From Owenia fusiformis (taxonomy: Eukaryota; Annelida; Polychaeta; Sabellida; Oweniidae): a stretch of DNA of 64,000 nucleotides. Position numbers and translations under genes: made by a program. Under the pieces are notes generated by a model that was not told where the DNA came from, ran no database searches, and saw only the letters and a program-made list of their open reading frames with translations. Positions within the stretch are counted from its first letter, which is position 1, and each line of letters opens with the position of its first letter. This document shows, one piece after another, positions 32,133 through 44,029 of the stretch. The stretch covers positions 30,868,926-30,932,925 of the forward strand of contig CAIIXF020000002.1 in the NCBI GenBank assembly GCA_903813345.2, in the 5' to 3' direction.

Positions 32133-35100
32133 GGGTGGTAATACTGACTTTCATTTTGCTGAACATGTCTTTAAGTTTGCACCATTTTCCACATAGCAAA
32201 AGTTCTGGCTTTTTTCCTTATGATTGGAGTACACTCGGGTATTTCCTTTTCTTTGCAGGGTTTTGTAACAATTCTTGGTTATTTCCCTTTGGCACTGGTG
32301 TGTACATATCTGGAAACATTATTTTTGAACAAAATGTGATTTGAATGTTAATTTTGTAAAATAATGTAACAATTCGATTCTATTATACAAACAGTGAGAT
32401 CATTTATCATTTTATCCCCACTTTGAAATTGGAACAGAGACACTGGGGATGAACTGGAGGGAGGTTTTGCCTTGTATCAATATGGCCGCAATGAGAAGGA
32501 GCATTTTCTTGTCACAATTCTTTAGCTTTTGTCTTTCAATTTACAGTTAATATTTTGGCAAGTGCTTTGTGAATTACGACTTCAGAATATAAATACACCT
32601 TAGAAATTAATGCAGTCATTGCTTTGATATTTGCGAATCAACTTAGGAAACGAGGAATATATATATAAGCACTAGTGCCAAAGGGAAAGAACCAAAGGGA
32701 AAGAACCAAAAGTTGTAATGGAACTTAGTAAGAAAAAGCAAACTCTAAGTGCATACCAGTCAAGAAAAACAAAAATCAGAAAGCTTTTAGCAAGTTAAAC
32801 ATTTCCTCTTATCATTGAAAAGGTGCCTCGTTTCCTAAGTGAGAGAATTGATTTGTAAATATCTTAACAATGGCTGGCTTGATTTCTAAGTTGTAATGAT
32901 ATGTAATGAAGATTTCTCATGAAAGATAACAATTGAACGCCCCTTCACATGGCCACCATTTCTCTACATACAGAGATTGGTCCCCTCTCCATGTCGCAAA
33001 CATATCTTTGAACCATCTATGGGTTCTAGCAGAGAGCAGTAACCTCATAGGTTCTCTGTCAACTGTTGCAATGTCTAAAACTTGGTCCATAGCAGATTGT
33101 GCAAAATCAATGATTATTCAGTGGTATGTGGTCATATATGAATAAATGACATACCATTGGAAAGAGGAGACACATGGCTTCATGGTAAGCTAAATGAAAT
33201 TAATGTTACCATCACTGGTTTTGTGGTTTTACAATGTTTTTGCTTGTTGCGTTTTTTGGGGTGCACTGTAGTCAAGATGAAATTAGGCTAACAAAAAATC
33301 AAAGCTAACAAATGGCTGTTAACATTCAGACCAATTTGATAGAAGAGATCATTTGTCCCCAATTTGGAAACTTCCTGAAAAATAAAGAAAATATGAATTA
33401 ATATTGATGTTTTTGTATTCTACTTATTAGTAGTGGAGTCTATAGAAAATAATAAACAAAAGGTGTGTCGGTATATGTGAGTGTTAGAAGTATTAGATTA
33501 ATTAAAAAGTGCCAGCAGCTTCCAAATGAAATCTGCTGGCCCATAGTCACTGTTCCACAGCTGGATGACTCCAACTGCAGTTAGCTTCATTCAAGATGGT
33601 TGCAGAAATTATTTTGTTTTCGATAAACCCCTGATTTCAGCTAAACTAAGCTGAATCTTGATTCCAAAGATTTCGCCATGCAAATTAATAAAACTACGGT
33701 TGTATTCAACCACAAATGAATGCCCTACTGTAACACCTTCAATATTAGAGAATTTTAAAGAAAACAGATTCACTTGGAATGACTCTAACTGAAGTTGATG
33801 ATCTACGTCATCATCAACTTTTATTTTTGGAAAAACCAGGATAGTATCACAGGCTGGTATCGAAAAATTTGTCCACTGTGACAAAATATCATTTAAACAA
33901 TTCAGAAAATATTGAACCTATTTACTCAAAAGAGGATCTTCTTTTTCTGATTTTTATTGCATGAAAACATTATCATCCTGGAAGTCCTGTCTATCAAAGT
34001 ATTTCTGTTTCAAATGTTGCATTCACGCCATGTGGAACAGTCATACTGGGTCATACAGGAATTTAGTATAAATCTAGAGGCCTGCAGATCGCCGTGCGAT
34101 GTCTTTCAGATTCAATTGATTGCGGGCGCTGTACGATGCTTGACTAATGTGACCATACTCACGATTAGATCAAGCCATCAGTGAAGTCATCGGCGCCCGG
34201 TCGATTTAGAAATCGGACGATGACTACTCATTGGCCGGCGCCTGTGTGACCTAGGCATTAGCCTTGTATAGCTAGGTTTGAGGCAAATTGTTGCCAATTT
34301 TAATTTTCAAATATTTTTTTTAATTGTTGCCATTTTGGTTTACCCTTTTTGTAGGAGTCTTAGAAGTTGGTTCAACTCTTTGATTCAACCGTGTTTTAAC
34401 TCATTATTCATAACTGTTACACTTTGTGTATTTTCATCCTTTTTATAACTCCATTCAAGCCATCGGACTGTTAATTCAACATTTTGTATGGAACTATTTT
34501 CAATATTGTTGGTAATCAGTCAAAAAAAGTTTTTATTTCACTGTAGCAGTTATGAATTTATTACATATTAAGATATATTTACTTGTGTATACATAAATTC
34601 AAATATATCTATATTATACTGTATTACCATATTCTATGGCCACTGAGTGTGGCCATACAATATAAATAAGACACTGTTTGTTGTTTTGAATTTGCCTTTA
34701 AATTGCCGAGCCGTCTTGTTTTTTATTGATGTAAACATAATAAACTCACCTTCATTGATCTTTACACGCAGTCCTATTTCATAAAATGGTCTACTTCGCA
34801 GGATATGTATTCACAAAAGAATTAAAACAGAACTGAAGGAAATGTTTACAACAAGCGGCCATCTTGACTAAATCGCTATAGCAGAAAAAAGGCATGCTTT
34901 CAAAATGGAGAACGAGACGACGTCTATTTTAAATGAAAACGTTCAATATCTCATCAACAAGACAAGCCGTTACCATTTCAATTCATGAAATATTAACAGA
35001 ACGATTTTTAAAATATTACATAAATTTATTGAACGACGGCTTAAGATTTTACAATAGTTCACAGTGTTCCAGATGAAATCACTTCTAGCCAAGAATTGGC

Positions 35101-35150
35101 TAGAGAATCGAGTAAATACTGTACACCCTATGAGTTAAGAATTTGTATAC
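32133..35150. other. Intergenic stretch; MITE relative and repeats, no confident gene
   Basis: A relative of the middle nested element lies at 33000-33270. A minus-strand frame of 91 residues (33609-33884) looks slightly protein-like (alternating hydrophobic and polar residues) but shows no family, splice or poly(A) support. A GC-rich motif near 34195-34245 (GGCGCCCGGTCGATTT) resembles 10447-10500. Confidence 0.4.
32630..32800 (-). repeat. Reverse copy of a dispersed repeat seen at 21.1 kb
   Basis: The complement of 32665-32765 matches 21140-21245 closely (GACTGGTATG, TTTGCTTTTTCTTGCTAAGTT, CCCTTTGGCAC). Shorter relatives of the GGCAC(T/A)(T/A)GTGC end occur at 5285, 25645 and 32290. Probably a short interspersed element. 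Confidence 0.6.
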
Positions 35151-35708
35151 TCATACCTGCCAACCTACCGTATTTTTACGGGAATCTACCGTAAATTTTT
35201 CGTTTTTCCGTAAAAAAATGACAAACTACCGTAAAAAATACCATTTTTTCCCGTAAAAACGCCCATAAAAAATCTAGGCCTACCGTATTTTTTTCGTAAT
35301 CTTCCGTAAATTTTATATTTAAAAAACTCGTTTATTCCATGAGAACGGCCGTAAAATCTACCGTAAATTTTTGAAAATCTAACGTAAATTATCGAAAATC
35401 TACCGTATTTCTGCTAAAATCAACAGTATTTTTGTTCAAACTACCGTACAATTTCCCGTAATTGTTGGGAAATGCTGAAAAATTGAAGTCTTCCTGTACT
35501 GTCCCTGTAATATTCCTTCACCAACCCGAATATAAATAGGTATCGGCAGGTCTGTGGTTATCAGGTTATTGCGCATTTATCTAAGTAAGTTTGCGTTTAA
35601 TCAGTCCAAACACCAACTACCACTAGTTAGAAAGAATTCTTTCTGCCATGATTTTTGTAGTTAACCAAACCCTTTTGTACACAGATCTTTATTCCGAATG
35701 CAACATAC

Positions 35709-35931
35709 TTTTTACATTAAACGCAGCAATTTCCAAAAGTCCTACGCATCTGTTCGAAATTGATCAAAACGCCCCGTTCTCTTCCAAAACGCCCCGTTGG
35801 ATCTATACACCTTGAAACTACACGTTTGTAGTCATAGACTCTGCTGGGCGTTTTGGAAGACAACGGGGCGTTTTGGTCAATTTCGAACAGTTGCGTAGGA
35901 CTTTTCAGAATTGCTGCGTTTCATGTAATAA
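35709..35931. mobile_element. Palindrome inside the 2.1-kb element
   Basis: Left AACGCAGCAATTTCCAAAAG, CCTACGCATCTGTTCGAAAT and AAAACGCCCCGTT are mirrored on the right as AACGGGGCGTTTTGG, ATTTCGAACAGTTGCGTAGG and ATTGCTGCGTT. Arms are about 95 bases. Confidence 0.8.
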
Positions 35932-36059
35932 ACATGTTGATGCAGCGATGGAGGCTTGTAATGGGAGTTCCTTGCGCAGAATATGGGGGAGAGTGATAGA
36001 AGAACTGGCGAGATATCAAGGATTGTGGTTGAAATCTCTGAGGATTTGCAACTTCTCAC

Positions 36060-36270
36060 ATCTTGGGACCAAAACCCCGCTATTAAAACGAGGGACTTTG
36101 TAAACAAAAGCAATGTCTCGACTGAAAGGTATTTCTGTGAAAGTTTTAATGGAACAAGTTTGAAGAAAAACGGTGTTGTGTGAGACTCACAATCATTGAT
36201 TTTCCAAAGACAGGGTCGATTTGAAATTCAAATTAACGGTTTTGCGGGGCGTTTTGGTTTCGATACGCCC
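36060..36270 (+). repeat. Half-copy related to the 6952-7361 foldback element
   Basis: GGGACCAAAACCCCGC, ACGAGGGACTTTGTAA, AACAAGTTTGAAGAAAAACGG and AAATTAACGGT occur in the same order as in the right half of the foldback in intron 1. Confidence 0.7.
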
Positions 36271-37254
36271 CGCAAACAAACACATTGATATCATTAGAGA
36301 CTTGCGAGTGAACAAATCAATATTTAATACCATAGGATTCCAATGTTATATGAACATTATGTCTGTCATTTCAATTCGTTAAAGTTATAAAGTCATCTAA
36401 GATGGTGAGTAAAAACGTGTAAAATCCATATTTTGTATTTCAGTAAATGTTTCATTCATGGTATTTCCAAACATCCTGATATCTAAAAAAACTGGTGAGA
36501 AGGTGAATAAAAGTGGAGATATTTTGTTCGTATTTTGAATCAATCTAGATTTATTGTAAAAGAGTTGTAAAAGAGTTGTATTCATATACATGTACATTTT
36601 GCTGAAACATTAAAATCCAAAGTTGCTGTTAGTCCATTGTAGGCATGGTAAATGAAGAATAAAAAGTGTATAGTCTCTATTTATTCTTGAAAATAGTATA
36701 TCTATTTTTTATTGAAAATAATAGTTTCGTATAATTCTCAGGTGGAACATGTAGTTCTGCTTTACAAACTGTAATTATCAAAAGCACTCTTGCAGTAAAA
36801 TATGTATTCACAATAACAACAACAATATGACCACGTAAACATTGTATTAATATAGAAAACCGCATTGTATAAAGGTTTAACTAACGCAATTTTCAAAATC
36901 TACCGTAAAACTACCGCATTTTTTCAAAATTTTCCGCAAAACTACCGCTTTTTTCAAATTTCTACCGCAAAATTACACTTTTTTCAAAAATTTACCCCAA
37001 ACCTCTGAAACTACAGTATTTTTTAAAATCTACCGCAAAAACTACCGTATTTTTTAAATTTACCGCAAAAACTACCGTTTTTTAAAAAATCTACCGCAAA
37101 AACGACAGTTTTTTCTGAATTCTACCGCAAAAACTACCGCAATTTTGTTGAAAAATACCGTAAAAACTGCCGTATTTTGAAAAAATCTACCGCAAAAATA
37201 CAGCAATTTTAAAAAAATCTACCGCAAAATTTTGGTCTTAGGTTGGCAGGTATG

Positions 37255-37934
37255 AATACTGCCCCCTCAATTTTGGCATTTTAATTTGTCAGCTGGAACT
37301 TGTCTTTCATGTTATTTTACATTTAGCATAGCCTAGTATTCTGGTATTTAGAGTAGTTTTGAAATTGATGTAACCAGACATGTGTAAGGTATTTTAGGCA
37401 TTTGTTAACTTTTTAAACATGCACTTGAGTTCAATTACACGGCATACAGTGTATAAACATCATTGATTTTATCAACACTGAGTCAGTTCACCTCAAGTGA
37501 TTCACTTTCTGTTGAGGAGTCACCAATTTTATCTACTTTAGATGATCTTCCATATTGTTGATGCTGTATGTTGACACAATGGTTAGGCGTGTATAATGCA
37601 CAATATCTTTTGATTCTTGTGATTGTTATAAAATAGTCCTTAGGTGAGGGTCTAAATATTTCATATTTAAAACTTTAAAATGAAATATTCTGCATTATGC
37701 TTGTTCAAGAGGTGTTTTACAACAGAGCCAATGAAATAAAACAAGTCGTGTTTATATATTCTAGCAGAAAAATAAGCCATTGTTGTTTAACAATGGATAT
37801 TTCCTATTTTTTATGTTATTGGAGAATAGGAACATAGATCAAGTCTATTAATCAAAGGTACTAATCAATTACTCATGTAATCATGTTACAACTTATAACT
37901 AGTGAAATGTCCAAAATGAAATTCAATATCACAT
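37255..37934. other. Region past the sulfotransferase stop; no gene seen
   Basis: AT-rich. It should hold the 3' UTR of the minus-strand sulfotransferase gene, but I see no canonical minus-strand poly(A) hexamer close to the stop. Confidence 0.35.
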
Positions 37935-38837
37935 TTAACAATTAGATAACCTATTAAATTGAGATTCTTCCCATTTGACGATTTGATCCTTCACATCCTC
38001 ATAATTATCAAGAGTGTCTTCCAAAGCTGCTTTCCTTTGTCTTTTGAAAGAAGTCAAGTTTAAAAATGGTTTATCAGATGATGGATATCCTAAAAATGTA
38101 AATATTGCATTCGGAAGTTCAGTTGTCTTTTGAAGGATATCATCATATGTGACATACATTACATAGGGATATGATTTTAACTCATTCAATATTATCTTCC
38201 AGTGTTCATTTTGGGACGTTGCATAATTTTCAAAGTTTTCAATATCTAAATTAAATGGAGATCTTTCAGTTTTTCCTTTCATTTGAGAAGTCCATTGTTG
38301 TGTTCTGGTGGCCTTTACTAGGCTGATGTATTGATCCAAAAGATTACATCTCTGGAGCACAATAACAGCAGGATTTTCAAGTAAGGTCATCAATTTCTTC
38401 AATTCAAGTTTACTCGCCTTTAACTGACTTATGAATACTTTAAATCCAGTCAGAATGCCAGGGATATTAGCATCAGGTTTAATACAACGTAAAATGTACT
38501 CTGATTTATTCCTGATATCATCAAGCTGGAATTTACTCAGTTGGACTTGAGATAGAAGTTCATCGTATGATGTTAAATGTGAATGTTTGTTAATTAAATC
38601 CTGTAAATACGTGGAGCCACTTCTTGCTTCTGATAAAATCAAGAAGTGTTTAAATTGGCGTTTATCTGTGTGGTTACCAATGTCAAGATTCTTGTCTGAT
38701 AAAATATTCTCCAATGTGCCATTTTTACTTAATCGATCTGCTATTTTCCCATGCTTAATATACATTTGGTATGTCTTTGAGATAATGATGTAGATGAAGA
38801 AACTGATCACCACAAGCGGTGTTTTCCATGGTCTCAT
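37935..38837 (-). CDS. Golgi-type sulfotransferase-like protein, 300 residues, single coding exon
   Basis: A type II membrane layout: a short basic N-terminus, one hydrophobic anchor (about 7-22), then a stem with two N-glycosylation sites (Asn39, Asn55). Residues 69-78 (SEARSGSTYL) form the 5'-phosphosulfate-binding loop of sulfotransferases. A 3'-phosphate-binding-type strand and helix follow near 158-174 (VIVLQRCNLLDQYIS). A late NYEDV motif recalls Stf0/NodH-like sulfotransferases. Such enzymes move sulfate from PAPS to sugars or similar acceptors in the Golgi lumen; the acceptor cannot be predicted. The frame is intact. Just upstream of the ATG the minus strand reads TTGTTGTCAG, a plausible acceptor for a 5'-UTR intron. 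A processed retrocopy is possible but nothing looks broken. Confidence 0.85.
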   Translation of the reverse strand: MRPWKTPLVVISFFIYIIISKTYQMYIKHGKIADRLSKNGTLENILSDKNLDIGNHTDKRQFKHFLILSEARSGSTYLQDLINKHSHLTSYDELLSQVQLSKFQLDDIRNKSEYILRCIKPDANIPGILTGFKVFISQLKASKLELKKLMTLLENPAVIVLQRCNLLDQYISLVKATRTQQWTSQMKGKTERSPFNLDIENFENYATSQNEHWKIILNELKSYPYVMYVTYDDILQKTTELPNAIFTFLGYPSSDKPFLNLTSFKRQRKAALEDTLDNYEDVKDQIVKWEESQFNRLSNC

Positions 38838-39490
38838 TATTATCTGACAACAAAGAGTTAATGAATATACTGGACTGTATTGTCATTTCATCTAGTCACT
38901 ATCAATAGTTAAGGTAATCTGTTATGACTCCATTTAAAATCCCTTTCAGCTAAGTAAGGACATTTACGACATGTTCAAGCAAATGATTTGTGAGCCAAAT
39001 ACCCTTGGCACATTATTTCATTCTTAACTTATTATACCTCCTGGCAGTTTTTGAGTAATTCTGCATGTTGAATTTTATCAAGCCATAGACTTATAAAAAT
39101 AAGCGCAATCACTTTCTGGCTATCTTAATGTTATCTTAATGAAATGACTTTGTTTTATTACCAAACAAAAAATTCAAAAACACAAGAATGATCAAGATGA
39201 TTAGTGGCTTTATTAATGACGGCAGTTTCAATATTTTGAATGCTGTTTGTGAATTTATAGCCAAGTAAATATCAGACAATAATAACGCTAGCTTTGATGG
39301 AGAATATCATTCATCCTCCCCGCAGCCGTAAAAATATACAGGAATGATCGGTAGTATCGCATTACTTGGAGATCAAAGAATATCAAATTTTAACTCTGGC
39401 TTTTAATCCTCCTTGTGGAATACATCATCATTTAATATGATTACAAGCCCCATGTATATCAACAAGATTTAACTAGACATTTCATATATT
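38838..39490. other. Upstream side of the sulfotransferase gene; no gene seen
   Basis: Likely 5' UTR or promoter DNA for the minus-strand gene. AT-rich, with no clear elements. Confidence 0.3.
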
Positions 39491-39494
39491 TCAG

Positions 39495-39730
39495 AAAAGA
39501 AAGAAGCAGAAGATGTATGTAACGAGGACCTCAGGAAGAGGGCTTTAGAAACTTACATGAGATTGACCATGACCACTGATGATAATTATCATCTGATGAG
39601 GCAAATGTGACACAGTTACCGAGAGAGACAGGCAGAGGTAGAAAAGGTGATAAAATCAATCTACACAAAAAGTTGTGAGACACTCCAGAAAGCCAAATGG
39701 AACTCAGAGACTCCAAAGTCCAGCACAAAG
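39495..39730 (+). pseudogene. Candidate exon or pseudo-exon with one in-frame TGA
   Basis: The acceptor ATATTTCAG is good and the donor AAAG|GTACAG acceptable. One frame reads as a charged, helical protein segment (EDVCNEDLRKRALETYMRL, then QAEVEKVIKSIYTKSCETLQ) across the whole interval except for TGA at 39608-39610. The composition is clearly protein-like, but I do not recognise the family. A decayed copy of a real exon is the simplest reading. Confidence 0.4.
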
Positions 39731-39789
39731 GTACAGTACAGGTCTTGCCGAAGATCTTATAATTATGCATCGCGGGGCAGAACTTCGGT

Positions 39790-39870
39790 GCATCTATCGG
39801 TGCATCAATGCACCCAGTTCGGTGCATCGATGCACCCAGTTCGGTGCATCGGTGCACCCAGTTCGGTGCA
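39790..39870 (+). repeat. 22-bp minisatellite with GCATCGATGC palindrome
   Basis: About 3.5 copies of CACCCAGTTCGGTGCATCGATG. Each unit contains GGTGCATCGATGCACC, so each can fold back on itself. Related words occur at 43335-43350. Confidence 0.85.
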
Positions 39871-40615
39871 TCGATTGGCGTGTTCGATGCACCGATCGTT
39901 GCAACAGGGAATTCTGTCAGTGCATCGAATGTTGCGCCGATCGGCACAGTAACTTGGGACAATGGGTAAAATACAATGGGGACAGATTATTTTTTAGTTT
40001 GATATCTGTACATTTAAATTGTACGTCAAACCATGGGCTTTCAACTAGAATTGAAAGCCCATGGTCAAACGTATAAATACTGTAACAAATTTTTTTTTTC
40101 AAAAATTTTATGGTCCCAGTATTTGGAGGTTTTCAGCACTTTAACAGCAATCTCCCCAGTTATGGTTGAGCTAGCCAGTTTTACACATATTTGGGCAATT
40201 ATTTCCATTGTTACCTAGTTCGTAGATAGTGTAAGTGATTTAATTAGTGAGTTAAACTGGGCACTTCCGGTGATTTTTGGATGTTCTTATTTAATTAGTG
40301 ATTTCGTTTCACATCTTGGAATTTGGCATTTAGAGTTGCGATCCGATTTTTATGAGCGGCCGTTTCAAGAAAGTTCTACAATTTCCATTAAATACAGGTT
40401 AGTTAGTCTTCTAGATAGAATAACTTGTTATAACGATCTAATGTCACTGTATTATGATAGTTTATTGTGATATTTATTATCTGTGTAATTAACCCACATT
40501 ATTTAATTACATTTTGGGGTGATCCTGACGTTTGTAGGCCTAGAATTGTAACATGAAGTTGGTTTACATAAATTTTCATTTACAACTGGATGACATCATC
40601 ACACCGCTGCTCTAC

Positions 40616-40623
40616 TATATAAG
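40616..40623 (+). promoter_or_regulatory. TATA box directly upstream of the 90-bp satellite
   Basis: TATATAAG in a GC-richer context (GCTGCTCTAC before it, GCAGCGAGCTC after it). The CTGCT and AGCAG flanks are complementary. The satellite begins about 25 bases downstream, where a start site would fall. Confidence 0.45.
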
Positions 40624-40639
40624 CAGCGAGCTCTATAGA

Positions 40640-41470
40640 AGAGGACGTTCCAGGACTTAGCAGTTCATTCAGCGAGATATTTTGACTTTGGTGATTTCGC
40701 ATAACTGAAGTTAGAATATACATCTACAGAGAAGAAGTTCCAGGACTTAGCAGATTATCCAGCGAAATATATATTTTGACTTTGATGATTTCGCGTCATT
40801 GAAGTTAGAATATACATCTACAGAGAGGAAGTTCTTGAACTTAGCAGTTTATTCAGCGAGATATTTTGACTTTGATGATTTCGCATCATTAAAGTTAGAA
40901 AATACATCTACAGAAGAAGACGTTCCAGGACTTAGCAGTTTATCCAGCGAGATATTCTGACTGATGATTTTGTGTCATTGAAGTTAGAATATACATCTAC
41001 AGAGAGGAAGTTCCAGGACTTAGCAGTTCATTCAGCGAGATATTTTGACTTTGATGAGTTTGTGTCATTGAAGTTAGAATATACATCTACAGAGAGGACA
41101 TTCCAGGACATTATCCAGATTATCCAGCGAGATATTTTGACTTTGATGATTTCGCATCATTGAAGTTGGAATATACATCTACAGAGAGGACGTTCCAGGA
41201 CTTAGCAGATTATTCAATGAGATATTCTGATTTTGGTGACTTATCATTGAAGTTGGAATATACCACAACCCAGAGAAGACGATCCAGGAGATTGCAGATT
41301 GTAGACATAATTACTTTGACTTTGGTGATTTCGTATCATCAAGGTTGGAATATTCAACTACACAGAGATCCAGGAGACAACACAAAGAAGAGGTCCAGGA
41401 GATAACAGCGTAATATTTGCACTCTGAAGATTTTGCATCCTTGAAGATTGAATATACATCTGCTCAAGAT
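40640..41470 (+). repeat. Satellite with about 90-bp period, roughly nine copies
   Basis: GAAGTTAGAATATACATCTACAGAG-type words fall at 40707, 40801, 40891, 40980, 41070, 41162 and 41249, with two weaker copies after. Units share TTCCAGGACTTAGCAG, GCGAGATATTTTGACTTTG and TTTCGCATCATTGAAG. Confidence 0.9.
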
Positions 41471-41789
41471 TGATGACGGGGATTGGTGACAGTTATTTTT
41501 GAGTAAGAAATAAGTTTACTTTGTCATTTTGATGTGAATGATAACTGGGACTTGGAATATTCTTACTTTTATCCGAGATTGAGAATAGCAGGACTTACAG
41601 TAGTCACTTTGACACTTTGTTGTGGAGTATAACTGACTTAGAATATTCTTACACACTTGCATTTAATGTTTTGAGTTAGTTTTGTAGAACATTTATCTGA
41701 AGAAGACATCTGAAGTTGAGGACTTGGCTGATTTGCAGTTTGAGCTGACAGTGACAGCTATCAGAGAAGAAGATACAAATCAGCAGATT

Positions 41790-42400
41790 ACAAAGCGTGT
41801 TGTTTTGACTTTGGTGATTTCACATCACTGAAGTTAGAACATACACCCAGTTTGAGTACCAGAGCAGAGGATACAGGACTTAGGAGTTTACCGAGCCTGT
41901 TGTTTTGACTTTCGTGATTTCACATCACTGAAGTTAGAACATACACCCAGTCGGAGAACCAGAGCAGAGGATACAGGACTTAGGAGTTTACCGAGCCTGT
42001 TGTTTTGACTTTGGTGATTTCACATCACTGAAGTTAAAACATACACCCAGTTGGAGAACCAGAGCAGAGGATACAGGACTTAGGAGTTTACCGAGCCTGT
42101 TGTTTTGACTTTGGTGATTTCACAAAACTGAAGTTAGAACATACACCCAGTTGGAGAACCAGAGCAGAGGATACAGGACTTAGGAGTTTACAGAGCCCAT
42201 TGTTTTGACTTTGGTGATTTCATATCACTGAAGTTTAAACATACACCCAGTTGGAGAATCAGAGCAGAGGATACGGGACTTAGGAGTTTACAGAGCCTGT
42301 TGTTTTGACTTTGGTGATTTCACATCACTGAAGTTTAAACATACACCCAGTTAGTGAACCAGTTGGAGAACCAGAGTAGAGGATACAACTGACTTAGGCG
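41790..42400 (+). repeat. Satellite with exact 100-bp period, six copies, related to the 90-bp array
   Basis: The G of CTGAAGTT falls at 41830, 41930, 42030, 42130, 42230 and 42330. Units are nearly identical (GAACCAGAGCAGAGGATACA, GGACTTAGGAGTTTAC). The half TTTTGACTTTGGTGATTTC-CATCA-TGAAGTTAGAA is shared with the 90-bp units, so one array derives from the other or both from a common unit. Confidence 0.92.
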
Positions 42401-44020
42401 ATTTTGCATCGACAAAGCTAGAACATACATCCGGTCTGAGAATAATATCTTTGATAAAGCCTAAGTACAGCATCAAGAATTCTTCAGAGGGAGACCAGTG
42501 TAGCGCTCCAGGGCATCAGTGTTTGAGAGCCAGACCCAAGCAAGACCCAAGACAGTTGCTGAGTTTAAGGTGTACAAGACTTACAATCATATATGAACAT
42601 TTTATATGGCAGATAACAATAGTGTGAATATTTTGAGATATAAGATGACAAGTGATAATGCAGAGAATTGTTCTTTGATTATATGAACTCTGGATATTAT
42701 ATACAGCATTAGTGATTCAGTGATAAATTATTTCGTTATATGGACTCTGGAGTTTTGGAATAGAATCAACAAAATAACTTCATTACATATTTGAAATTTG
42801 ATGTACTTTTATTTGGGCTTATAAACGCCACAATATATTGTTTTATATATTATATATATAAAATTATATATTCTGTTTAATTCTTTAGGGACAAAGCACA
42901 TTTAACGTGTGCCGTGCAATCCACAAGTAAACACTGTTTACTAAACAGTGGTCTTTTTATTAGCCACACTACCACATATCCACAAAAAGGCCAAACTGTT
43001 ACAATACTTTATATCCTACTCTTCAAACACAGTATTTTTAATCAGACATTGATTTATAACAAATATAAGCCAACTCAAAATACATTACTGTTTCCACGAT
43101 TCGTACAATTTTCGTTTGTTACAGTTATAAGCCGACATTGCGTCGATCGGCATATATTTTCACTGATCATTAATAAATAACATCTTTATAAAATATAATT
43201 TTTGACAACGGGGGCAAATCACGATTGGTTGGGACAGATATATTTATTATACAAGTGGGACATATTTCAACACATATATAGATGTGTACGCGTTTTACAT
43301 TATAATTAAACATATACATTTAGATTGGTGCCGAGGCTACTCGATGCATCGATCGGCACGGATCAATTATTCCAGACACAGGCAAATTACAATGGAGACA
43401 AATACTTTTTAGTAAGGGATATATCTTTACATATTGTACGTTAAAGGTTAAAACTTTGATAATCTTCGAACACAGTATTTTTAATTTGTACATTGATTTT
43501 TATTCAGACATTTAGTGTGCTCTCGAACAAATAAGCGCACGCCAAATCATAATTTGATAATTTTCAGGATTCACATTCATTTGTTATTGTTCCGACGTTG
43601 CATATACACCTGTATTCTCACTGATCATAAATAAACGCAGATTGATAAAAAAAAAATTTCCTACAGGTACAAATCAAGTTGACGGGGCAGATCACGATAA
43701 GACACATGTGGCTGAATAGGAATTAAATTTGACCAGACATACTGTAGGTGTATACATGTAGACGTTTGACAGATATGTACTTGTATTTATAATGGATATG
43801 ATTTTATTAAATAAATTGATATGAAATCCCAATCTCATACAGTATTGCTATTTATCTTTCTTTAGTTTTTTGTTATGTGACATGCAAATAAAATTGTTGC
43901 CGAGTGTATGAGAATGTATTTTTGGCAAATCAAAGTAGAATAATGGAATTAATTCTAGTTCAAATAACATCTTATTCAAACGTTTGACTTAACCCTTACA
44001 TGATTGGTTCACATTTGCTC
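42401..44020. other. Repeat-rich stretch without genes
   Basis: It contains a diverged direct repeat of about 440 bp: CTTC(A/G)AACACAGTATTTTTAAT at 43021 and 43463, each followed by TTCACTGATCATTAATAAA or TCACTGATCATAAATAAA. An AT microsatellite lies at 42840-42865. Confidence 0.5.
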
Positions 44021-44029
44021 CTATGTTCT

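Larger units (their letters stand above)
35152..37254. mobile_element. 2.1-kb element with CATACCTGCCAACCT terminal inverted repeats and TACCG-plus-A arms
   Basis: CATACCTGCCAACCT at 35152-35166 is mirrored by AGGTTGGCAGGTATG at 37240-37254. Next to each end lies a long degenerate run of CTACCGTAAAA or CTACCGCAAAA words (35160-35470 and 36890-37235). The middle holds two further palindromic pieces. No transposase gene is visible. Confidence 0.75.
39920..43450 (+). repeat. Direct repeats flanking a 3.3-kb block
   Basis: About 39920-40025 (GATCGGCACAG, ACAATGGGGACAGAT, TTTTTTAGT, ATTGTACGT) resembles 43343-43445 (GATCGGCACGG, ACAATGGAGACAAAT, TTTTTAGT, ATTGTACGT) in the same order and orientation. 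The block between holds a TATA box and two satellites. These could be decayed long terminal repeats or a segmental duplication. Confidence 0.4.

Noticed and set aside
33609-33884. A 91-codon minus-strand gene
   Set aside because: No recognisable domain, splice signals or poly(A) signal; kept only as a note in the intergenic entry.
39608-39610. A selenocysteine codon in the candidate exon
   Set aside because: No known selenoprotein context or SECIS-like element was recognised, and decay of a pseudo-exon is simpler.
39531-40076. Overlapping open frames on both strands around 39.5-40.1 kb
   Set aside because: They arise from the 22-bp GTGCATCGATGC minisatellite, which is open in several frames at once; the only protein-like piece is the candidate exon at 39495-39730.
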